From: Endothia cerciana
Lineage: Eukaryota; Ascomycota; Sordariomycetes; Diaporthales; Cryphonectriaceae
DNA length: 64,000 nt
Assembly (NCBI GenBank): GCA_026119935.1
Contig: JALRMH010000024.1
Coordinates: 62,001-126,000, forward strand
Direction: 5' to 3'
Position 1 is the stretch's first letter. Each line of letters starts with the position of its first letter. This document shows positions 22,341 through 34,198 of the stretch, in pieces. Below the pieces are notes generated by a model. The model had not been told where the DNA came from, did no database searches, and saw nothing but the letters and a program-made list of their open reading frames with translations. The position numbers and the translations under genes are program-made.

Positions 22341-25170
22341 AACACTGATCGCCAATTTGGCCACTCGACCCTGCTCATGATTCACACGACACCGGGCCTG
22401 TCAAGAACCTATCTATCAGGGACAGGGGCTCGCTGCTGATACCACGATGCTGGCAGCTCTGCAGATCCTAGCCAGGGGGGTCCAGGTGTGGCATCGGGGC
22501 TGGGCGTGGTTAGTGCTGTGTGCTACTCTCTCGGTCGTCATTCGACAGACGGGTCCAAAAGGCGAGCCGGGCATGACGAGGCGACAACAGGCCTGCAGGA
22601 GACGCATGAGCTGCATCCTTACATACCCACTCACGCCCACCAGAGCACAGCAGGCGCGGTAGGAGTTGCCAGCAAGCAAGCTGTACACCTCCAAGATGGC
22701 CACTGGCTACTTCTAGCTACACGGCCGACGGCGGGAAAACAGCCACCTTGGCCCATCATTCGTCGTCACGCACGATACCGGGGCCGGCGCACCGCCCACC
22801 CAGACACCTAGCACAGCAGCATGGTGCGCTGGCCCCGGAGGCTTTCGTGAGTGGCCTCTGGTACGTGCCGTCTCCAAAGCAAACCTGGGTTTGTCTGATC
22901 TCTTGCGTGCCACTGCCGCGCACGCAAGCAACGCAAGAGAAGTCAGCGTGGGATGGTATGCCGGAGGCGAGTCCCACGCTTACCACCCCGCCCCCTACAC
23001 CATCTGTGGTCTTGTGCACGTTGACAGACACCCGGGGTCGGATGCCGTGCTCATGTGGCTAGTCAGATAAGCATTTGTTTGTGGCTACATATGGGGTTTT
23101 CGTCATTGTCACCGCTATTGTGTGCCGTAATGTCAAGGTTCTTACGCCCCCAAATTGGTCAGGAGTTTGGTAAGGGAGCAAGCGGACCTCTCAGTTTGCC
23201 TTATGTGAATGGACCTCATCTTGGGACCATGCAGTATGACACAACGGGTCTAAACCCGCGAGCTGTAAGGAGCGAGTGGTGCTCTGAACGACGAATCCTC
23301 TGCCCTGGGTGGGTTTCATGAGGATCCTCCGTGGCTTGATAAATCACAGCTGTGGTGGTGACGATCGCAGATGTTGATTTGATGAGTGCTAAATTATGAA
23401 CCAAAGCATCACGACCCGTGTCCCGGGGGGAGGGTGTTCGTTTGGCGCGTGGAGGGGGGGGGGTTGACTGGCACGAATATACGCCTGAACCTGAGACCGC
23501 CGCCGGGAATGCCGGCAACCTTTCTCGGTTCCTCTGCCGTTCTTGAGCACCAGACAGACGAAAAGCAGTCGAGATGGGTGGTCAACAAGCACAACGGGGC
23601 CCTCCGGCCAGATCTCGGTCGGCCACCTCTGGCGACAATGGTCGCCGATCAACAAGCTTGCCCGACGCACATAGCCATATTGCATGCATCACCCCCATAC
23701 CCGCCCGACGGCCTTCCCAAACTTAGGACGTTTGCGGACTCTTGGTGGGAGGAGGAACGAACATGGATCCCGTTGGGCCATTCTGATCGGCCAGAAGATG
23801 AGGCGCGGAAAAGAGACCACGCGGGCCTTTCGTTCCCAGGCAGGTATTCTTCGCCGTCTCGTCGACCCCCCATTCCGTCCGCTCTGCTCTTGCTCTTGGT
23901 CCTGCTCTTGTCATACCCGGGAAAGCCACATGGCTATCGGGACATAGCATCTGCCTTCTGTGCGACACAAGTATCCTCCTGCCCGGGTAGCCAACGAATG
24001 GCTTAGTGAGCGAGTGATCTGCGCAACCCGTGTTGGGTGGGTGGGGGCCCCCGGCTCGAAGCAAATCAGCTCAATCTATCTGGGACGGTTACTTGCACAA
24101 CAAACCCCCCCCCTTCAAAGAAAAAGAGAGGAAGGGGAGGGGGAAAGAAAAAAAAGAAAAAAAATGAAAGGGCAAGACACGAAGGCTCAGCTAGAGAAGG
24201 CCGGGAGAGGGTTTCTGGAGACGTTCGTGTAGCTTTTGTTCTTCTGGTGTCACTGTCGCACACAGGTTGGCAGTGATGGTACCATAGTAGTAGCTAGAGA
24301 GACAAGGACTTCGAATTAGATCTGGGAGATAGATTGCGGACGCTGCAGCCTGAAACAACTGCCGCACGCGATGGGGGCCTGCTGGGCTAGGCTTGCTACA
24401 GTGCAAGACTGGCCTCCTTTGATATTCTAGCGCCTGTTCGACGTGGGACAGACAGGCAGGGCGAGGCGGGCTGGCCTCTAGGGCCATGGGGTTGGTTGGG
24501 CCTGCTGCGAACCCGACAACACGGTTTGGGAGCCCAGGGGGGGGGGGGGGGAAGTGATATGTGGTGGAGGAGGGCTCATGTGGGCCATACTGCGATGCAG
24601 CATGTACGTAGGCGTCGGCCGCTGGGCGGAGACGGTTCATTGTGGGTTCACCTGGCATGCAGATCGTCCCGCTTGGATTATTTTTGAGACAGTGAGGCGG
24701 TGGGAAAGTCAACAGTGTAACGCTGATGATGCTGGCTGCCCGGTGAGCAGCATGGACTCTGCTTGTCCACCGGGGCACGAGACAAGAGTGGGAGAGCTGG
24801 AGAGCCAAGGGTCTTGAAGGATATGTGTGTGTTATTGTTATCTGTTTTCTGGATTTCTTGCTCCGGTGCCAACTATATGCTGTTGTTGCTGAGAGCCCTA
24901 ACAGGTCCTGCCGCTGGTCATGACGATGCAGAGGTATCAATTTCTATGACCCTTTTTACTTGCCGCGCCGAACCAGTTTCTTCTAGAAACAACAATGCCG
25001 ACCCAATTCTCGCTGCTGCAGATAGCCGTCCCAATAAGCCCGCTTGACCACCTGTCTCATGATGAAGGTGCCAGCCCATGTATTCGTCCCATCCCGCGCC
25101 CGCCGTCCTGTTCTCGTGCCTGGTTTTGTAGGCCGATTATTCTGCACGAGGGCATCCCGTCGATTTGTGG

Positions 25171-25179
25171 TTTTTTTTT

Positions 25180-25214
<35 letters not shown>
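25171..25214. repeat. T run followed by (TTG)11
   Basis: A run of about ten T leads into 11 TTG units, 160 bp beyond the homeobox stop codon, possibly in its 3' UTR. Confidence 0.93.
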
Positions 25215-25215
<1 letters not shown>

Positions 25216-25373
25216 TGATTTGTGTTTTTCTTTTTGGCATGATGTTATATACAATTCCGCGGGGGAAAAGAAAGACAGAAGATAAGAATATACAGAGTTA
25301 AGATATTGGATTTCGCGCAATGTTCGTTGTCATATTATCGTGTGCGGTTCGGTTGGGCTCTTCTTAAGAGCCC

Positions 25374-26863
25374 CTAGTAGCTGCCGCCGCGCTTCAGGTG
25401 CTGTGACCGCCTGCGGGCCTCCGCGTCGTCGTCGAAGGCACTGTCACCCCCGTCGCTCGTCGTGGGGCTGTGTCGGTTCTTGCCGTCGTCGTACTCGCCG
25501 CGCTCCGTGGAGACGAGAACCTTGCCGTCGGTGCTGCGCGAGGACATGGCGTCGGACTCGGCACGGGCGTTGTTAATCATCGTGGGCAGCTGCCTCCGAC
25601 GAGCATTGATGAACCAGTTGGAGATTTGGTCTAAGGGGGGACAGGTCAGCAGGCTGGCTGGCAACTAGAAAATGGCGCGCCCCTTCAAAAAAAAAAAAAA
25701 CCCCCCCCAAAAAGGAAGAAGGGGGGAAGGGGGACAATACTCACTCATCTGGAGCCCCGTTTGCCGCATCAACTCCTGCTTCTCATCCTCGGTGGGATAG
25801 GGATGGTGGAGGTGCGCGACAAACCATGCCCTCAGCTTGTCCGTGGTCTCCTTGGGAAGGTTTCCCCTCCGCTTCCGCTGCTTGTTGTCTGGGCCGATAC
25901 CTATTCCCATCTCCCCGAGGCGTATGAAGTCTCCATAGGACGGTCCATAAGGCCCAGCCGCGAAGGGCGTCCTGTCCAGGGCGTGGAGGGCGCCCATGGA
26001 GAGTGACTGCATCCTCGACGGGTGGTGATAGCCGTAGCCGTAGTGGGGGGAGGGTCGATACGGCGCAGCGTCGAACCGCGGATCAGGCTGGTGGGCGTAC
26101 GGTGGCCGGGGTGCCTCCTGGACGTAGTCGTCGCTGCAGTGGCCCCGGATGCGCAGCACCGGGGCGGGCCCACGCTCCAAGCCCACGGGAGGTGGGAAGC
26201 TGGGTAGGGTCGGGCGGACCTCGGGGCGCTCCCCCGCCTCCATCACGACAGGCGATCGGATCGCTGGCAGACCTCCCGGCGGCAGATGAGGGCTCGCCCT
26301 CGAGCGGGGTCCCCACTGCTCCGGTGCTGCTCTCGGTGCGTATGGTGGCGAGGCGGGTCGGGGCATGGACATCTCCGTGTGCCTAGGGGGGCTGTTGTAG
26401 AGCCTCGGTACGCGGCTCTGGCGTGCCTCCCTCTCGTCCTCGACCGACAGGCGCCTCCGCTTGTTCGAGCTTGGCGAATGGACGTACTCCGGAGTCACCA
26501 GGCCAGGCCCGCTGGCCGACGGTGAGGTTGCGGAAACAGGCGTCCTTGCCAGCCCATCCTGTGGTGCGATCCGCAGCTGCAGCTCAGGGATGGCCTTCTC
26601 GGAGTGTCAGCCGCATGACTATATACATGAAGAGGCATCGGGCGAGTTACCTGTCGGATGGATGGAAGGGCGACCCGGTCAGCATCGGACCTTGGCCTTG
26701 ACGTGGAGTAACCTGTCGTCCTCGGCTCGTCCCAAAGGTGCTGGCGGAAGGGGGCGTGGGGGACCGGTGTGGCCATGGCGATCATCGACATCTTCGGTTC
26801 CTGCTCAGGTCGGCTGTGATAGAAGTCTTTGCTGCGCTCAGTCCGACGAGGACTGTCTTCCAT
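25374..26863 (-). CDS. TALE (KN-type) homeobox transcription factor
   Basis: Three exons: 26863-26651, 26594-25745 and 25630-25374, giving 439 residues (440 if the alternative acceptor three bases earlier is used). The homeodomain lies near residues 306-365. It starts at a basic QRKRRGNLPKE stretch and has AHLHHPYPTEDEKQEL with the three-residue loop extension. Helix 3, NQISNWFINARRRQLP, is rebuilt exactly by splicing A to AC at intron 2. The recognition residues W, F, N and R are intact. The long N-terminal half is Pro-, Arg- and Tyr-rich and looks disordered. The short tail is Ser/Asp-rich and ends HLKRGGSY. Fungal KN homeoproteins regulate development such as conidiation, fruiting body shape and appressoria. 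The large flanking gene-free tracts suggest complex control. The exact orthologue is not assigned. Confidence 0.92.
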
Positions 26864-27339
26864 AACCTGCCAAAACGCTCCCCGAACAACCCGCCGTGGC
26901 TAGAATCTCCAAGCCGGGCCTGTCAGCAGGGTCTCGGAAATTTCCCTGGCAGTTGGACAACACGAGATCTCCCGCCTCTCCCCGGCGGCGTCCAGCTGAT
27001 GGAGATGTCTTACCTAGAAAAAAAAAAATTTAAAAAAAGACAACCCCAATATATTACGACTCCGGAGCGAGTTTGCTGTGAACAATATTGGTGCTATACT
27101 CTCGGCTCGATCGAGGCACGGCGCGAGTTTACGATAGTCTCGTTGGCGTATAGTCGATGTCCGGGTCTCAGGCTTTTAAGATTTTTTTGCTGCTTTGGGT
27201 GGACCTGTACAGGATCGACAGGTAGGATACAACAGGGCTGGAAAGGCGGTATTCGAAAGGATTGGGGCGGTAGGAGGATTTGGACCCTTTTTGTAGAACA
27301 CCAAGAGCAGTAGCGTCGGAAGGAAGAAGGAAAAAAAGA

Positions 27340-27343
<4 letters not shown>

Positions 27344-27372
<29 letters not shown>
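27344..27372. repeat. (GA)14 microsatellite
   Basis: A dinucleotide run about 480 bp upstream of the homeobox start codon, probably in its promoter or 5' UTR; it continues as imperfect GGGAGA. Confidence 0.93.
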
Positions 27373-27384
<12 letters not shown>

Positions 27385-28160
27385 AGAGGGAGAAGGGTTG
27401 ATGGGAAGGTAGTAAGTAAGTAGTAGTAATAGTAATCGAGGGCGCGCCAATGTAACGGACGAACGCACGGAGGGATGTGCCAAAACAGGTAACAGCTGAG
27501 AAGAGTCTCGGGACGTGGACTGATCAAACCAAAATCTTCAACGAGCAGAGAGATGGGATGGGCATAGGTGAAACTGACAGGTGCTTAGCTCGCAGTCACT
27601 GCCACTACGAGTTCCCACGCTTCGGAAGAGAGGGGAGGAGGGTCTAAACAACAACCGACGGGGGAACATTCTTCAGAAAGGGAGGCGTCAAAATGGTTTT
27701 ATGTATGATCCTGGCATTCTGCAGGAATAGAGGCCGGACTGGGCAGAGACGCTCTGGAAGTCAAGGGGGGCTAGGCCTGAAGAGGACCAGACATGCGAGA
27801 CATGGGTATTGTGGATGACAACAGCACCATACCCACCACCGTCCGGACGATCAAGAGGAGACGGTACATAGTCAAGAAGGCCCTGCCTTGTAACCCCGTA
27901 CACAGTACCCATAGCGCCCCATGGTACCCATAGTGAAACCCCAATATCCGTACCGTATATCATGATGATGGGGAGAGGGGATGTGACGACGGGGCCTGAG
28001 GAAACAAGTGGAGGAGGACAAGGACGCAGAGAGGTTTTAGTGCTACTACCCGATCTCCGTGCGCCCAGGAAGAAGAAGGGCTTGGAAGGGGAGAGGAGAG
28101 ACCTGGGCTGGCTGGGCTAGGGAGGCTCCAGCCTGGGGCATAGACAGGGAGGAAGAATAC

Positions 28161-28162
<2 letters not shown>

Positions 28163-28195
<33 letters not shown>
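28163..28195. repeat. (AC)16 microsatellite
   Basis: A perfect dinucleotide run in the gene-free tract. Confidence 0.95.
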
Positions 28196-28196
<1 letters not shown>

Positions 28197-28400
28197 GTCG
28201 ACGACAAGGGGCACCTTGGGACCGGACCCGCTGAGGACTACTACCACCATAGTAGCCGTAGTATGTAGTATGGTATGGATGGCGTCTGCTGGTGCTGGGG
28301 GAGGAGGGGGGGGCGGGTTGGGTGGTGCAAGGCTCGTGGTGGGACCGGGATGTCAACCTCCCCATGTCTGCTGTAAGTCCCTGGCCCTTGTCCTTGTCCA

Positions 28401-28436
28401 GTCCATGTCCATGTCCATGTCCATGTCCATGTCGAT
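28401..28436. repeat. (GTCCAT)6 hexanucleotide repeat
   Basis: Six tandem copies, the last one with a single change (GTCGAT). Open on both strands, but no protein is supported. Confidence 0.92.
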
Positions 28437-31400
28437 GCTGCCACTGCGGGTTCTGGGTCCTGGATATGGATCCGGGTGTCCAGAAGCCCTGACAGACAGA
28501 CAATCGTCGGCCCTCAGGGCCCCAGGATGGACACTCGACGGGAGGATCGATCCGCAGACGTACTACTGAACCCGGCCAGCGAAGAGGGGGAGGGGGGCCA
28601 GGCAGCGAGAGACAAGGAGGCTCACCGGCCGGTGGGCCAGAAGCAATTCCGGGCAAGCAGAGGCAGTGGGCCACATGCGAACCGCGACATGCACGTACTC
28701 GGCATGGCATGCAGCTCCGTCCTCCCTGGAGAACAGCTGAGCTCTGGAAAAGGCAAAGGGGGCCCCGGCCGGCGCGCCCTGGGCCCATGATAAGTCATGA
28801 GAGACATGCCACCGGAAACAGTTGCAGTTCGTTGCCCTGGCCGCTGGCTGTTGGGTGAGGCTAATCTAGGGACGGACTCGGAGCACAGTAGCATCTCGTA
28901 CTAAAGTAGCGGGTACGCACTATGGTAGCGCCGTGACCGATTCATGACTTGACCTCTGGCAGGACTGGTACTGCGGCCATGGGGAGGACAAGAGAATAAG
29001 CCCTCTGGAGGAGGACTCAAGGCTTTTGTCCGTCGCGTCTGTCTCAAGGGACGCCAGTGGTTGGTTGTCCCCCTCCAGGGCGATGTCTGAGCGGCTTACC
29101 TAAGGCCGCCCAGGGAGGGAGAGACGGTGTGGCACAGGACCTAGGCGCATCCGTCCCTGCCCGTGGGTGCCGTGTCGCCACGTAATGTTCTGCAGCTCTT
29201 CCTGACCTCGACCAGCTCTCCCTCGACAACGTTCCATCAGGACGTGCAGCCCCGTATTCGCCTATGGACCTCGACATTGTCGACGGTGCCCACTCCGTCA
29301 CCCTGGGGCTTATCGGCTCCAGTCGGGATACGACCTGGTCTGCCTTCCCGTCAATCTGCCAGACGGAGCATCCATGCGGCCGTCGAGAGCCCTTGGCGCC
29401 CACGCCGTCCCTGGATGGTGTCTTTTTTAATAGCCGGGGTAGCTCCCCGTACTGACGTGGTGGAAGGCATCTACCCGTCATCAGGCCCTCGAGAACCCCG
29501 AATGTTTTCGGTCGCGTTGGCCGCTCCCGCTTCCGAGCCGGGCCCTGGGTCTGGCGACCAGACGAAGTAGTACCGACACGTTGGAAGCTGTCCGCTTCGG
29601 GCTCTGCACCATTTCAAATACTTCTTGCTAGTGCCAACGCCGAAGCTCCAGAGACGGACGGGTCGCTGCCATGCTATGCACCATAGCAGCATGGCTCGGC
29701 CGGTCGGCTGTTGGCCCACTATGACGGAGTCGACCTTGCTACGGACTACGGACACCTTGGCCAGGGGACCGGCCTGCCACTTAGTCCTTCCTGGGCATCG
29801 CATCGGCCGAGTTACAGCCTCATCATCGGCCCGTGCACTCATGATGCCATCGGCCGCTGTTTCCTCTCGGCGCGGCGAATGTCAACCCGAGCTGTCGCCA
29901 TCTCTCGCGGCGTCTCGACCGCCCGAGGTCACGGCACTGGAGCCATCCCGTCGGTAGAGAACAGGCCTTCACCAGGTCGCCAGCATTACAGGGTCGTCAC
30001 AAGCCTCAACTCTGATGCTTCATCTCATGTCATCCCAGGAACTCATACACGCCCGAGATGACTAGCTCAGCCCGGCCGGCCTCTGCACCCTGCCAAGAGT
30101 CAGACGTGATGCCCCCCCGGCTTCCGGAGCATGTGGTCTGCCTCGTTTCGTTTCTTTGCAACTACCGTCTCGTCACCTAGCCAATCGCTCTGCAATTCAC
30201 CAAACATCATATCAAGCCAGAGGTCTGGGAAGAACGCAAGAGGCGCGACCTGCGAACCTCACAGGCGTCGGTCGTCGCTAGATTCCAGATGACACTCAAC
30301 GCCAGATTCATCCCGTCTTCACTCCTGCAAAGCTGGGTTTCAGCGTTGACGCCTGTCGCCTGTTGGCAGCCGCCACTCGGTGTCATTACCAAGCTTGTCT
30401 ACCGTTGTCTCTTATGGCGCCGCCGGCTCGCAATTTCAGTCATCGGCACAGCCCATGCAGAAGCACAGATTCTGCCACCGCGCTAGTTCGTCCGAGGAGC
30501 TGGCCTGCGGGCTGGAGGCCCAGTAGTCATCAAGTCGTCACGGCCGTACGGCCGTTGCGCTGAGGCCACCCAACAAGCTCTGGCTGCTATGGGGGGACAC
30601 AGAGGCGGTGCCGTTCAACTCCGGGGCTAAGGCACCTGAACCGCCACTGGCGCCCGAGCGTCAGGCAGCTGGCCAGGCCTCTCGGCGTGTGAGCAGAGCG
30701 ACGGCCGACCTGTCAAAGGTCAGATCGTATCGAGCATCCGCGTAGCTTCCGAAGCAACCGAAACTTGGCATGATTGTGCCAAACAATGCAGCTAGAGAAT
30801 GCACAGCCACCATTTAGAGGTGACGAGTCTGAAGCAAGGTGACAAAGAGTTGCACCTTGATGCCCGTCATGGAGCGCAGCATCCACGCGGTCTTGCTCGA
30901 GACGGGGAGAGGAGCAGATCGCGCCAGAAGGAATTTTTTTTTTGTTTTTTGTTTTTTTTTTTGTTTCACGGCACGAATGAGTTGAACGCTCTTCGGTGTA
31001 GCAACGAGACAATACGCCAGCCTTGTTGGGACGGAGTCAGCAGTGTAAGGCTGCTGCGCTTGTGTCACCGGGGCGCAACCAATACACCACACCACCTGGT
31101 ACCGCAGCCCTGGGCGCACTCTTGGCGACTCGACCTGTCAACTTGCTCAGGGCTGGGGGCTCCGCAGATGCGATTGGTCGATCCTGCAGATCTGCCGGGA
31201 GCATCGATTTGCGGCGATCTGGCATGACGGGGTTAGGTTGGGCTGTCAGTCACAAGCGCTGGCTTGCGATTGGGCACCCCTGGACCCGCATGTACTGTCA
31301 TCCGGTTTCTGACCACGGAGCTGGGGCTTGTGGAAATGGGGGTCCTGAGAGGCCCAGCCGATGAAGATCCGTTTCCGAAGCCCTCCTGTCACCGTGCCGG

Positions 31401-34163
31401 CTTGACATGTCGACGTGCCAGGTTCAACCCAGCAACAAATATTTACATGATGGTTTCGTCTCATCCGACCCTCCTGAGATGCCCTACCAGAATCCAAAAT
31501 CACCCATCTAGCGATGACAGGGACGAACTGGCACACCTTCGGCAGCCGGTACAGAAATCGGGATCGAACCCCTTCTTCGTCGGACCTGCCAAGGGTTTAC
31601 ATCACAAGAAACCAGAAGCCTGGTGGGATTAGCCCCAATCAAATTCGGAAGTATAACGCACGCCAAGCTGCCGAATATGAATCCGCACTACGGTAGCAGG
31701 AGCGAGTTCCGGAATTGATCTCTAGCTTGCTGGGCTCGATGGTCCACAATGTCGGACTGTGATAGCTAATATGAGCTCCGGGGCCCACTGGTACGAACAA
31801 ATGCACGGGCATGGGGAAATACACGTTGCATCACTGTCATATTTCATCTGAGTTTCGCGCAGTTCCTTCACATTAAAGCTTCCATGGCCAGGTGGTATAG
31901 CTGATTGGCAGCATGACTCGGTTTTGCTACCATAGCAGAATCGAAGTCTTCCTCCACGCTCGGTGGCAGCTACTAGAGTACTGCAGTATCCTTCGAGGCT
32001 ATCACCTCGGGAAATTACTGTCTTTGAGAGCTGCCTACAGGAACCGCGTGTTTCTATGAAGCAACGGAACAATACAAGACGCGACTGAGCAAACCTGATT
32101 GGCCCGGTCTCCCTTTGCCCCGCTAAGGCGTCGAGTTACAAGGCTGTCTCGTGGCCTTCCCAGTCTCTTATCCCGATGGTCCATTTCCTCACCAGGGGCA
32201 GATAGGACCGTTGCTTGAGCAGTCACTCAAGTAATAGCCAACACCAGTGGCCTCTATCGCCCTGAATCGAAACAATTCCGAACCTCGGAATCATCCCACC
32301 TCAACTTATTTTCCAGAATTTGGACCACAAACCTGGTACCGAGATGATTCTCTTCGTCTCTCATAGTACGGTGCCGTCCCTGTGCCCTCTACCATGTGGA
32401 GGAACCGAGATCTGCCACAACCATTCCCGCTGTCCTTCGCTACTATAGCGCGTCTATGGTTAAGACCGCCGCAACGAATCCGGGATGCCTCGAATCAGAT
32501 CATCTCATCCTACCAAAGCAGCTCACTTTTGGCACGTGCTGGGGCATTTCGCTGCCGCTCGACGTTCTTCGACCCAAAGTCTAAGATGCATAGTGCAATC
32601 TCATACGGAGAACTTTAGCCTGGGTAACGGATGCCGTCAGCCTGGTCTTCTGTTGATAATACCTACACTTGATTTTTTCGGTCACTTCGTGAGGTGGATC
32701 GTCCAAGCTCTGATCTGGCATGCAGACAGCCACCTCTCTCACATGGGCGCCGAGAACAGCCAGGGTCGCATAGAGAGGGCTTGAGCGGTGCAGGACCATC
32801 CGCTGGGTTTCAGCTATCAATATGCGAACACGAATGTGCAGGGAATGTTCCATATGGATGGCATACTCCGTCCACCGTTCCCGGAATGCACCGCGATTAT
32901 CAAAGCGTCAGTGACTCTTGCTATAAGGCTCGAGGCGGCGACACGCAGTACACAAATCCTTCACCAAATTTCCACGTGCCCTCGGATCACTATCCCACTT
33001 AGTCGATGCCCTCCATACGACATTGGACCCCGGTCCGACTACTGGCGTCTCCAGAAGCAACGCCGAAATCCACGTCTTTGCCTTCGCGCCGACCGGTGAG
33101 ACAGTGGCCACCCCCACCATCATTGATGAACCTATCAACAGAAGTGCACGACCTTAACTCTTGTTTCCAATCTGGGCGCCTCACAGATTGATGGCCGCGG
33201 GTATCAGGGTACAGGGGTCGACAGACCAAGGCTTTTCAGCGACGCCCCATGGTTCCTTGATTGCTAGTATTTTCTTCGAGCTTTGCCACTCGGGAGTAGC
33301 GACGTATTGGAGGGACCCCGGCCCGATCTGAAGGCGCTGCACGGAACCTAGACATCAAGATCCAGGCGGCCTTAATCCTCATTCGCTTCTCGATCTTGCT
33401 GCAGCGCTGCGAGCGGACCATCTTGCAGATTTGTGACATTGCAGGCCAGGGTCTGGGCTAACGTATGCCGCCGCCTGTCTTAACATGGGGGACAGCGGTT
33501 ACCCCCCCCCCCCCGGGGATTGACAAGTACTGCCAATCGAAATTGTACAAACCTCTGCAGGGCCACGTCAGGATCATTCGCCTGGCAATGCGTCCTCGAT
33601 CCTGACATAGGTCGCATGTCTAGGACATGCAGGAGTTTAAGATGTTTCCTTCCGCTATCCTCGCCTGCGGACGACCTCTGATCAACCTGCCTCCCTATTG
33701 GATCCTTGGCAATGTCGACCGGGAGGCACACCCGATCCTCATCCTGAGGTCAAGCGCCAGGTGCACATCTCCGTCACACAGCTCCTGGGGGTTTGGTGCC
33801 TGGAGAGGATTATATCGGTGTAGACAATTTTGTGTGTTTGCTAACCATCGACGTGACATGGGGAACGTCCTTGACCTCACGAAAGGTCCCCTTCCACATC
33901 CAGGGACCTGCATATTCGTCGAGGTGCTGAGGCACGCCTACTTGCCGTAACACGTACCGCTGACCCTGTCCTGCACGACTTGTTGGCTCCCGTCAGGTTC
34001 CAGCTTCATTTCACGGGATAAATTGCGGCTTGCCGATCGCACGCTAGAGCCACGGCTCAGAATAACGGGGGATGTTTCTGAACGTGCACAGAGCAGGCCC
34101 CTGTCAGACCCAGCAGCTGCATAGTCGGTCCCGAGCCTACTACTGTATGGTAGCATCCACTCT

Positions 34164-34198
34164 CATACTATGGTACCACCGCGCGGTACCATGATATG
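34164..34198. repeat. Inverted repeat / hairpin built on the TACTATGGTACC motif
   Basis: Two 14-nt arms (CATACTATGGTACC and GGTACCATGATATG) match at 12 of 14 positions around a 7-nt loop. The left arm is one copy of the motif that recurs through both gene-free tracts. Confidence 0.7.

Larger units (their letters stand above)
18611..25373. other. Gene-free tract (6.8 kb) downstream of the homeobox gene
   Basis: No open frame here has a recognisable domain, consistent splice sites or conserved-looking composition. The longest frames are near 23386-24006 (+) and 24191-24940 (-). The tract holds microsatellites, poly-G/C and purine runs (24117-24170), and several copies of TACTATGGTAC or close variants (19371, 21103, 24279). 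It may hold untranslated RNA or regulatory DNA; nothing more can be supported. Confidence 0.55.

Noticed and set aside
31545..31610. GGGGTTCGATCCC-like T-arm on the minus strand, possible tRNA
   Set aside because: No acceptor, D or anticodon stem can be folded around it.
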